NCBI GenBank assembly: GCA_902362875.1
Contig: CABIYF010000003.1
Location: forward strand, 1 to 64,000
DNA length: 64,000 bases
Origin: Eubacteriaceae bacterium
Lineage (GTDB): Bacteria; Bacillota; Clostridia; Lachnospirales; Lachnospiraceae
Direction of reading: 5' to 3'
The notes below the pieces were generated by a model. It did not search any database. It saw nothing but the letters and a program-made list of their open reading frames with translations, and was not told the origin of the DNA. How positions within the stretch are numbered: the stretch's first letter is position 1; each line of letters begins with the position of its first letter. The position numbers were made by a program, and so were the translations under genes. Shown here one piece after another: positions 54,059-61,362 of the stretch.

Positions 54059-54955
54059 GGCAGCAAGAAGACCACTGAATAAACTGAATATGAACTTAAC
54101 GAGCAGATATTTCCCAAAGGAAAGTCTGCTCTTTTTGCATACACTCATAGTCTGGGCGGCAGCACACAGACCGCCAAAAGAAGTGATCATACAAAGAAGG
54201 ATCACTTTCTGATAAGAAGAAATCTGCATCGCTCCAAAATGAGAAATTGCATTGGTAATCTCAAATACAGCAATCAGTCCCTGTTTTATATAAAAAGGAA
54301 AAGGCACAATAAAGACCAGAGAAGCACCGATAGAAAAGATCATAATACAGATACCGATCATAAAAATGGAATGGAGACTGTCAAAAATAATCTGATCGAC
54401 AGATTTTTTTTCGGAAACCGGCAAGGAATAGGAATGTGTGTGAAGAAAGTCACTTGTAAAAAAGCGATAAAACAGATAGATCAGACAGCAAAATACAGGA
54501 AAATACAGACAAAAAAAGAATCGCAGCATATTTATGCGGCTGTGAAGGATTAGGGTTAAGGTATATCCAATAGTAAACATTGGGCTGATCTGGTTGCATA
54601 CATAAAGAAGCGCCTGGCCTTCCCTTTTCGTGTAAGAACCGGAGCAGACAAAGTCATTAACGATTTTTGCACCAAGTGGGCAGCCACAGAAAAAACCAAG
54701 AATACAAGTGTAAAAAAAATCCTCATTGATGTCTGGAAAAAGTTTTTTTAGAGGGAAAAACAGCCGGGAAATAAAATGGAACGTTTGGTAATATTGCATA
54801 AAACCAGAGAGAAGTAAAAATGGAAGAAGAGTTGGAGTGATCGTGGCAGACCACAAAAGCAGTCCATTTTTAGCTCCATTGATTGAAGTTTGTGGAAAAA
54901 ATAACAAGGAAACAGCACAAAAAATGAGAGAAAATTGAATAAAACAGTTACGCAT
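54044..54955 (-). CDS. ylbJ: Sporulation integral membrane protein YlbJ
   Basis: 303 residues, about 8 membrane segments, nucleoside-recognition (gate) domain family. Characteristic stretches are GFFCGCPLGAKIVND and SFGGLCAAAQTMS. In Bacillus YlbJ is sporulation-induced and needed for spore cortex formation. The start at 54955 abuts the T run of a terminator hairpin; the ribosome site (GGGAGA) lies inside that stem. The 3' end overlaps the opposite-strand gene. Confidence 0.88.
   Translation of the reverse strand: MRNCFIQFSLIFCAVSLLFFPQTSINGAKNGLLLWSATITPTLLPFLLLSGFMQYYQTFHFISRLFFPLKKLFPDINEDFFYTCILGFFCGCPLGAKIVNDFVCSGSYTKREGQALLYVCNQISPMFTIGYTLTLILHSRINMLRFFFCLYFPVFCCLIYLFYRFFTSDFLHTHSYSLPVSEKKSVDQIIFDSLHSIFMIGICIMIFSIGASLVFIVPFPFYIKQGLIAVFEITNAISHFGAMQISSYQKVILLCMITSFGGLCAAAQTMSVCKKSRLSFGKYLLVKFIFSLFSGLLAALLFV
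54101..54136 (+). terminator. Terminator for the rightward coiled-coil operon, inside ylbJ coding sequence
   Basis: GAGCAGA (54101-54107) pairs with TCTGCTC (54125-54131), an inner TTTCC/GGAAA stem extends it, and TTTTT follows. It lies 43 bp past the stop of the plus-strand gene, within the antisense ylbJ frame. Confidence 0.7.
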
Positions 54956-54998
54956 AAAAAATCTCCCGTTCCTTTTTTACAGTGTATGAAACGGGAGA
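54956..54998 (-). terminator. Terminator/attenuator hairpin between tmcAL and ylbJ
   Basis: TCTCCCGTT (54962-54970) pairs with AACGGGAGA (54990-54998). On the minus strand the stem is followed by six T and then at once by the ylbJ ATG. It would end tmcAL transcription and hide the ylbJ ribosome site. Confidence 0.75.
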
Positions 54999-55003
54999 AG
55001 AAA

Positions 55004-56215
55004 CTAGACGATAATCTGTTCATCTTTTAAAATTGTATGGAATTTTTGTCCGATCACTGTTTGATACAGATGATTGGCATATTGCTCATTCGATAATAAA
55101 ATCTGTTGTTCGTAGTTGAGTGGATCATCAAGCGGGCGGAGATGACGCACCATAGGAAGTCTGGCCTTCTTTTTTAAAGAACCGATCAGGAAAGAAGAAT
55201 CCCTGCGGAAACCAAGAATTTGATAATAAGGAGCCATCTGATATTTTCTTGCCAGAAGAAGGTTTGAATCTGACATGCCAAGCATAATATGAAGAAGGTT
55301 TCGGCTTGTCCGGCTCCATGTGATATTTTTGCTTTTACATGCATCGACCAGCTGCTCAAAGGACAGGTCAGGACGAAGCTTTTTCATAAGACGATCGCTG
55401 AAATCGCTAGAAATTCCGCCGATTTGGGTCAGGTCATCGAAAGAATGGATGCCAGCCTGTAAAAGGAGAGAAAAATCATCTGCACATATTGGAAAATCCT
55501 GCTGATAATGCTGTTCGTAAAGAGCGTGTAAACAATCAGGGACTCTTGAAAATAATGGTTCAATCTCGTCTTTTTCCAGAAAAGCACGGATCGATGTTGC
55601 AGAAGAAATTGACGGAGTCAGATCCGTACTGTGGTGGCTGTTTGCGATACGTTCTACACAGACGGGAGTGATAGAACTGTCAAGACGGACCAGAGCTTTT
55701 AAGTATTCAATCCCGAGAATGTTGTTTGGCTGTTTAAGAATTTCAATCAGGGAAGGATCATCAAGATGATCTGTCAGATACAGTTCTTTTGCTTTTGGAT
55801 AAGAATGACCAAGGCTCATAAGCTTCTTTACACCAGCCTCAATATCATCTTCATTTATAATAAGAAAGGATGCAATGGACTTAAGTTTGTTAATCTCTTG
55901 ACATTCACTTCCGAAAGAAAGATAATCGACGATCCCGAGTTGATCAAGTAAAGCAACAGCACCCGTGGCAAAATCAGGCGCTGATCCAACAGCTGCAAAA
56001 AGGGGCAGTTCAATGACGAGATCTGCACCGCAAAGCAAGGCAGCCTGGGCACGTATTTTCTTATCCATAACCGCCGGAGTTCCGCGCTGTACATAGTTTC
56101 CGCTCATCAGTGCAATGACACACTGGGCACCGGTTTTTTTCTTAGTTTCTTTGATATGATATTCATGTCCATTGTGAAACGGATTATATTCACAAATGAT
56201 AGCTGCAGTTTTCAT
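55004..56215 (-). CDS. tmcAL: tRNA(Met) cytidine acetate ligase (YlbM/TmcAL)
   Basis: 403 residues. Nucleotidyltransferase-like N terminus with IICEYNPFHNGHEYHI (HxGH-type), LMSGNYVQRGTPAV, and the C-terminal RxxH-like region (ITWSRTSRNLLHIMLGM). It activates acetate with ATP and acetylates the wobble cytidine of elongator tRNA-Met. Like Bacillus ylbM it neighbours ylbJ. Divergent from pta. Confidence 0.94.
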   Translation of the reverse strand: MKTAAIICEYNPFHNGHEYHIKETKKKTGAQCVIALMSGNYVQRGTPAVMDKKIRAQAALLCGADLVIELPLFAAVGSAPDFATGAVALLDQLGIVDYLSFGSECQEINKLKSIASFLIINEDDIEAGVKKLMSLGHSYPKAKELYLTDHLDDPSLIEILKQPNNILGIEYLKALVRLDSSITPVCVERIANSHHSTDLTPSISSATSIRAFLEKDEIEPLFSRVPDCLHALYEQHYQQDFPICADDFSLLLQAGIHSFDDLTQIGGISSDFSDRLMKKLRPDLSFEQLVDACKSKNITWSRTSRNLLHIMLGMSDSNLLLARKYQMAPYYQILGFRRDSSFLIGSLKKKARLPMVRHLRPLDDPLNYEQQILLSNEQYANHLYQTVIGQKFHTILKDEQIIV

Positions 56216-56406
56216 AAAATGTCCTTTCAGAATTCCAAAATAGAATCTCTCATATAGTAAATGTATTATAAATCACAGAGCAAAAAAAGTAAAATTGCAC
56301 AAAAAACAAAAAATGGACAACAAGTATCTTGTCAGAGGGAACAAAAAAATGTAGAATAGATATAGATTTTTCTGGAAATGTACAACGAAAAATACAAATA
56401 CTATTA

Positions 56407-56435
56407 TTGTATACAAAGAAATGATGTTGTATAAT
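56407..56435 (+). promoter_or_regulatory. pta-ackA promoter
   Basis: TTGTAT (56407-56412), 17-bp spacer, TATAAT (56430-56435), 52 bp before the start codon. Confidence 0.55.
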
Positions 56436-56487
56436 TTAACAGGATTAAATTCATCTTTTTGGAAAGTTGAAAGGAGCAACGCGAAAA

Positions 56488-57501
56488 ATGAGTGTTATTG
56501 ATGAGATTAAAAACAAGGCAAAAGCAAATAAGAAAACTGTTGTACTGCCTGAAACTACAGACATGAGAACATTAACAGCAGCAGCAGAAGTTATCAGTGA
56601 AGGAATCGCTGATATTATTTTAGTTGGAAAAGAAGACGAGATCAAAGCAAAAGCAGCAGCAGAAGGATTAGATTTAGCCAAGGCTTCTTTTGTTGATCCA
56701 GAAAACTGTGATCATTTAAATACATATATCGAATCTTTATGCGAAGCAAGAAAGAGCAAAGGACTGCTTCCAGAAGATGCAAAAGAGATTCTGTTATCTA
56801 ACCCACTGTTCTTTGGAGCAACAATGGTAAGAGTTGGAGATGCAGACGGAATGGTAGCAGGAGCGATCAACTCTTCTGCAAACGTACTTCGTGCAGCACT
56901 TCAGGTTGTTAAGACTGCACCTGGTACAGAGATCGTATCTGCCTTCATGTTAATGGATACACAGGCAAAAGATATGGGAGAAAACGGATGTTTCGTATTC
57001 GCTGACTGTGGACTGAACCAGAATCCAAACCCAGAACAGTTAGCAGCGATCGCTTCAAGTTCTGCAAAGACATTTGAACAGCTGATCGGAGCAACACCTA
57101 GAGTTGCAATGTTATCCCATTCTACATGCGGAAGTGCAAAACATGACGATGTAACAAAGGTTGTAGAAGCAACAAATATCGCTAAAGAAAAATATCCTCA
57201 GTACTTAATCTGTGGAGAATTACAGCTTGACGCAGCGATCGTACCAGAAGTTGCAGCAAGCAAAGCTCCAAGAAGCGAAGTTGCTGGTAAAGCAAACGTA
57301 TTAGTATTCCCAGACTTAGATGCTGGTAACATTGGATACAAATTAGTACAGAGATTAGGCGGAGCACAGGCATTCGGACCTATCACACAGGGAATTGCAA
57401 AACCAGTCAATGACTTATCACGTGGATGCGTAGCATCAGATATCGTTGGTGCAGTAGCGATCACATGTGTACAGGCAGCAGCACTGGAAGCAGATAAATA
57501 A
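56488..57501 (+). CDS. pta: Phosphate acetyltransferase
   Basis: 337 residues from the ATG at 56488 following AAGGAG; the ATG at 56467 lies ahead of that site. It converts acetyl-CoA and phosphate to acetyl-phosphate. PTA/PTB domain: SNPLFFGATMVRVGDADGMVAGA, DTQAKDMGENGCFVFADCG, MLSHSTCGSAKHDD, FPDLDAGNIGYKL and a C-terminal GCVASDIVGAVAIT. ackA follows 27 bp later. Confidence 0.97.
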   Translation: MSVIDEIKNKAKANKKTVVLPETTDMRTLTAAAEVISEGIADIILVGKEDEIKAKAAAEGLDLAKASFVDPENCDHLNTYIESLCEARKSKGLLPEDAKEILLSNPLFFGATMVRVGDADGMVAGAINSSANVLRAALQVVKTAPGTEIVSAFMLMDTQAKDMGENGCFVFADCGLNQNPNPEQLAAIASSSAKTFEQLIGATPRVAMLSHSTCGSAKHDDVTKVVEATNIAKEKYPQYLICGELQLDAAIVPEVAASKAPRSEVAGKANVLVFPDLDAGNIGYKLVQRLGGAQAFGPITQGIAKPVNDLSRGCVASDIVGAVAITCVQAAALEADK

Positions 57502-57528
57502 GAATAAATTTAAGGAGAATCATATTTC

Positions 57529-58719
57529 ATGAAAGTTTTAGTTATCAACTGCGGAAGCTCATCATTAAAATATCAGTTAATCGATTCAGAAACAGAAAGT
57601 GTTTTAGCAAAAGGATTATGCGAAAGAATCGGAATCGATGGAGCATTAACACATCAGCCAGCAGGAAAAGACAAGATCAAATCTACACCTGCTATGCCAG
57701 ATCATAAGACAGCGATCGGAATCGTTATCGATCAGCTGACAGATAAAGAAAACGGAGTTGTAGAAAGCCTTGATGAGATCGGTGCTGTTGGACATCGTAT
57801 CGTTCATGGTGGAGAGAAATTTACAAAATCCTGCCTGATCACAGATGAGGTTATCAAAGAAGTTGAAGAATGCAGCGTATTCGCACCACTTCATAACCCA
57901 GCTGGATTGATCGGAGTTCGTGCATGTCAGGAATTAATGCCAGGACTTCCAATGGTAGCAGTATTTGATACAGCTTTCCATCAGACAATGCCAGAGAAAG
58001 CATTCTTATATGGTATTCCTAGAAAATACTATGATGAAGATGGTATCCGCCGTTATGGATTCCACGGAACATCTCATCAGTTCGTATCTTTAGAAACAGC
58101 CAAAGTATTAGGAAAAGATATCAAAGACTTAAAGATCATCGTATGTCATTTAGGAAATGGTGCCAGCGTTACAGCTGTTAAAGGTGGAAAATCTGTAGAT
58201 ACATCTATGGGATTAACACCACTTGAAGGACTGATCATGGGAACACGTTCTGGAGATCTTGATCCAGCGATCATCGAATTCATTGCCAATAAAGAAAACA
58301 AAACAGCATCTGAAGTATTAAACATCTTAAACAAAGAATCAGGAGTTTACGGATTATCCGGAGTATCTTCTGACTTTAGAGATGTTAAAGCAGCAAGAGC
58401 TGAAGGAAATAAAGTTGCAGCTGCAGCATTAGATGCATATGCATACCGTGTAGCAAAATACATCGGAGCTTACACAGCAGCTATGAATGGTGTAGATGCG
58501 ATCGCATTTACAGCAGGACTTGGTGAGAACGATGATATTACACGTAAAGCAATCTGTGAATATCTTGGATATTTAGGAACAGAACTTGACGAAGTGAAGA
58601 ATGATGTTCACGGAGAAACAGCGATCATCTCTACAGATGATTCTAAAGTTACACTGCTTTGTGTACCAACAAATGAAGAATTAATGATCGCAAGAGACAC
58701 AGTAGCCCTTGTAAAATAA
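57529..58719 (+). CDS. ackA: Acetate kinase
   Basis: 396 residues. NCGSSSLKYQLID, HRIVHGGEKF, the catalytic Asp/His in FDTAFHQTMP and RRYGFHGTSHQFV, CHLGNGASVTA and TAGLGENDDITR are all present. With Pta it makes ATP from acetyl-CoA and releases acetate, or runs in reverse to use acetate. It forms an operon with pta. Confidence 0.98.
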   Translation: MKVLVINCGSSSLKYQLIDSETESVLAKGLCERIGIDGALTHQPAGKDKIKSTPAMPDHKTAIGIVIDQLTDKENGVVESLDEIGAVGHRIVHGGEKFTKSCLITDEVIKEVEECSVFAPLHNPAGLIGVRACQELMPGLPMVAVFDTAFHQTMPEKAFLYGIPRKYYDEDGIRRYGFHGTSHQFVSLETAKVLGKDIKDLKIIVCHLGNGASVTAVKGGKSVDTSMGLTPLEGLIMGTRSGDLDPAIIEFIANKENKTASEVLNILNKESGVYGLSGVSSDFRDVKAARAEGNKVAAAALDAYAYRVAKYIGAYTAAMNGVDAIAFTAGLGENDDITRKAICEYLGYLGTELDEVKNDVHGETAIISTDDSKVTLLCVPTNEELMIARDTVALVK

Positions 58720-58790
58720 TTATTTCATTAAAAAATAGAACTTGTTAAAATGTGCTTCTGGATTGTTTTTATAAAAGTAAGGAAAATTAC

Positions 58791-58819
58791 TTGACAAACC
58801 AGGAGCACATTCGTATAAT
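58791..58819 (+). promoter_or_regulatory. Consensus promoter of the DUF177-rpmF-plsX-rnc-smc group
   Basis: TTGACA (58791-58796), 17-bp spacer, TATAAT (58814-58819): an exact sigma-A consensus. The start codon at 58848 is 29 bp downstream. Confidence 0.8.
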
Positions 58820-58847
58820 AGTACAGTATGAAAATTTAGGAGATCGT

Positions 58848-59357
58848 ATGAAGATTCAATTATCAAAATTTATTTCAGTACCTAAATATGAAGAAACCGT
58901 CGAAGCGTCAATCGATCTGAATGAGATTAAGCTTACAGGTGTGTCTTATCCTATTCGTGAGAAAGATGATTTTTCGATCGTTTTCCGTAATATTGGAAAG
59001 GATAAGATATCATTTTCGTTTGAGACAGAAGTTACGCTTGGAATTCCATGCAGCCGATGCCTTGAAGAAGTGAGTTATCCGGTTTCCGTCAAGGTGATGA
59101 AAGAATTAGATTTTTCGGATCTTGATGAGGAAGATTCCTCATATATCGAGGACAAGGAACTTGATCTTGATATACTGATCTTCGATGAAGTCGTTCCGAA
59201 ACTGCCATCTAAGGTTTTATGCAAGGAAGATTGCAAAGGACTTTGCCCGGTATGCGGAACGAATCTGAATGAAAAAGAGTGTGGCTGCGATCGTACGGTG
59301 GCAGACCCTCGTATGGCAGCGATTCAGGATATTTTTAAGAATTTTAAGGAGGTGTAA
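58848..59357 (+). CDS. YceD/DUF177-family protein
   Basis: 169 residues from the ATG at 58848 with AGGAGA upstream. A Cys pair CSRC and a C-terminal zinc-like cluster CKEDCKGLCPVCG...CGCD are the family marks. YceD proteins precede rpmF in most bacteria and are implicated in 23S rRNA/ribosome maturation (plant DUF177 relatives). It is separated by 4 bp from rpmF. Confidence 0.92.
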   Translation: MKIQLSKFISVPKYEETVEASIDLNEIKLTGVSYPIREKDDFSIVFRNIGKDKISFSFETEVTLGIPCSRCLEEVSYPVSVKVMKELDFSDLDEEDSSYIEDKELDLDILIFDEVVPKLPSKVLCKEDCKGLCPVCGTNLNEKECGCDRTVADPRMAAIQDIFKNFKEV

Positions 59358-59361
59358 ACCA

Positions 59362-59547
59362 ATGTCAATTTGTCCAAAGAATAAATCATCCAAAGGAAGA
59401 AGAAACAGACGTAGAGCAAACTGGAAGATGACTGCTCCAACACTTGTAAAATGCAGCAAATGTGGTGCTCTTATGATGCCTCACAGAGTATGTAAAGCCT
59501 GCGGATCTTACAATAAAAAGGAAATTGTTTCAGCACACGCTGAATAA
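59362..59547 (+). CDS. rpmF: Large-subunit ribosomal protein L32
   Basis: 61 residues, MSICPKNKSSKGRRNRRRAN, with a zinc ribbon CSKCGALMMPHRVCKACG. AAGGAGG precedes the ATG at 59362. Standard position between yceD and plsX. Confidence 0.97.
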   Translation: MSICPKNKSSKGRRNRRRANWKMTAPTLVKCSKCGALMMPHRVCKACGSYNKKEIVSAHAE

Positions 59548-59562
59548 TGGTAAATCAAAGAA

Positions 59563-59611
59563 AAATGCCATACGTTTAGACTTTTTAAGAAGGTTTAGGC
59601 GTATGGCATTT
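59563..59611 (+). terminator. 12-bp hairpin between rpmF and plsX, attenuator-like
   Basis: AAATGCCATACG (59563-59574) pairs perfectly with CGTATGGCATTT (59600-59611), a 25-nt loop between them. The downstream tract TCCTATTTTAAAA is weakly T-rich, so it should give partial termination, RNA processing or a regulator dyad. Confidence 0.5.
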
Positions 59612-59642
59612 CCTATTTTAAAAGAAAAGGAGAACAGGTCAT

Positions 59643-60650
59643 ATGGAGAAATTAGTCAAAGTGGCTGTTGATGCCATGGGTGGAGACAACGCACCGGGAG
59701 AAATCGTAAAAGGTGCGGTTGATGCTGTGAACGAAAGAAACAATCTAAAAGTATTCTTAGTAGGAAAATCCTCAAGAATCCATGAAGAATTAAGCAAATA
59801 TCAGTATAAGAGTGAACAGGTAGAGGTAGTGAATGCAGAAGAAGAAATTTCTTGTGACGAATCGCCAGTAGAAGCAATTCGTAAGAAGAAAGATTCTTCC
59901 ATGGTGGTTGCACTGAAAATGGTAAAGGATAAGACTGCAGATGCATTTGTATCAGCTGGAAGTTCAGGGGCGATCCTTGTTGGAGGGCAGTTTGTTGTCG
60001 GACGTATCAAAGGAATCAAAAGAGCCCCACTTGGAGCGGTTATGCCAACTGCAAAAGGGCCAATGCTGCTAGTTGATGCAGGAGCCAATATGGATGCAAA
60101 AGCTGAATATCTTCTTCAGTTTGCACAGATGGGATCTATTTATATGGAAGATGTTCTTGGAATTAAAAATCCAAGAGTCGGACTTGTGAATGTTGGTGTG
60201 GAAGAAGCAAAAGGAAACCAGCTGGTAAAAGAAACAGGACCATTATTAAAAGAATGTGAGAATATCAATTATATTGGAAGTATCGAAGCAAGAGAAATCC
60301 CATATGGTGCAGCAGATGTTGTTGTATGTGATGCATTTGCGGGAAATATCGTTCTGAAACTGGAAGAAGGTTTATCAGCGGTATTAGTAAGCCAGATCAA
60401 AGAAGGAATGATGTCAACACTGAAGAGTAAGATCGGTGCATTACTGGCCAAGCCAGCACTGAAGAAAACATTAAAGAAATTTGATGCTTCAGAGTATGGT
60501 GGAGCACCACTTCTTGGACTGAATGGACTGGTTGTAAAAGCCCATGGATCAGCAACAGCAAAAGAAATGAAGAATGCGATCGTTCAGTGTATTGCATTTG
60601 CGGAAGAAGATATTACACAGAAAGTAAAAGACCAGATTGTGAAAGGATAA
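59643..60650 (+). CDS. plsX: Phosphate acyltransferase PlsX
   Basis: 335 residues. VAVDAMGGDNAPGEIVKGAVDA opening, SAGSSGAILVGGQFV, LLVDAGANMDAK and NVGVEEAKGNQLVKE all match. It exchanges acyl-ACP and acyl-phosphate, feeding PlsY for phosphatidic acid synthesis. FakA upstream in the window supplies the same acyl-phosphate from exogenous fatty acids. In this family acpP often follows, but here rnc starts 7 bp later. Confidence 0.96.
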   Translation: MEKLVKVAVDAMGGDNAPGEIVKGAVDAVNERNNLKVFLVGKSSRIHEELSKYQYKSEQVEVVNAEEEISCDESPVEAIRKKKDSSMVVALKMVKDKTADAFVSAGSSGAILVGGQFVVGRIKGIKRAPLGAVMPTAKGPMLLVDAGANMDAKAEYLLQFAQMGSIYMEDVLGIKNPRVGLVNVGVEEAKGNQLVKETGPLLKECENINYIGSIEAREIPYGAADVVVCDAFAGNIVLKLEEGLSAVLVSQIKEGMMSTLKSKIGALLAKPALKKTLKKFDASEYGGAPLLGLNGLVVKAHGSATAKEMKNAIVQCIAFAEEDITQKVKDQIVKG

Positions 60651-60657
60651 AACAGAA

Positions 60658-61344
60658 ATGGATGCAAAAAGTGTGGAAGAATTTCAAGAACAGATAGGAA
60701 TTAAATTTCATGAGCCATCCCTTCTTTGGAATGCTTTTATTCATAGTTCCTATGCGAATGAACGAAGAATGAGCAAAGATAAGAATAACGAACGCCTGGA
60801 ATTTTTAGGCGATGCGGTATTAGAACTTGTGACAAGCAATTATCTTTACAGAACTTATGTAAAAGAGTCAGAAGGTAAATTAAGTAAGATCAGAGCCAGT
60901 CTTGTGTGTGAGCCAACACTTGCAGGATGTGCAAGAGATATCAATCTAGGCAAATATGTTCTCTTAAGCAAAGGAGAAGATATGACAGGTGGAAGATCGA
61001 GAGATTCTATTCTTTCTGATGCATTTGAAGCGGTGATCGGTGCGATCTATTTAGATCAGGGAATTGAGATAGCAACAAAATTTATTGAAACTTATTTATT
61101 TAAAGATGTAGAAAATAAAGTTTTATTCTTTGATGCGAAGACAAATCTTCAGGAGATTGTTCAGGGAGAAGGAAAAGGCAGATTAAAATATGTTCTTATC
61201 AAAGAAGAAGGACCAGATCATGCCAAAATATTTACTGTGGAGGCGCGTCTTGGAGAAGTTGTGATCGGAACAGGAGCAGGACACAGCAAAAAAGCAGCGG
61301 AACAGCATGCTGCTTTTGAGGCGATCAAACGTCACAAAAAATAA
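60658..61344 (+). CDS. rnc: Ribonuclease III
   Basis: 228 residues. The RNase III signature NNERLEFLGDAVLELV, second acidic cluster DAFEAVIGAIYLDQG, then a dsRBD (NLQEIVQGEGKGRLKY...GAGHSKKAAEQHAAFEAI). Processes rRNA precursors and double-stranded RNA; relevant to the long hairpins in this window. Start 7 bp after plsX. Confidence 0.97.
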   Translation: MDAKSVEEFQEQIGIKFHEPSLLWNAFIHSSYANERRMSKDKNNERLEFLGDAVLELVTSNYLYRTYVKESEGKLSKIRASLVCEPTLAGCARDINLGKYVLLSKGEDMTGGRSRDSILSDAFEAVIGAIYLDQGIEIATKFIETYLFKDVENKVLFFDAKTNLQEIVQGEGKGRLKYVLIKEEGPDHAKIFTVEARLGEVVIGTGAGHSKKAAEQHAAFEAIKRHKK

Positions 61345-61362
61345 CATGAAACAGAGGTGGAC

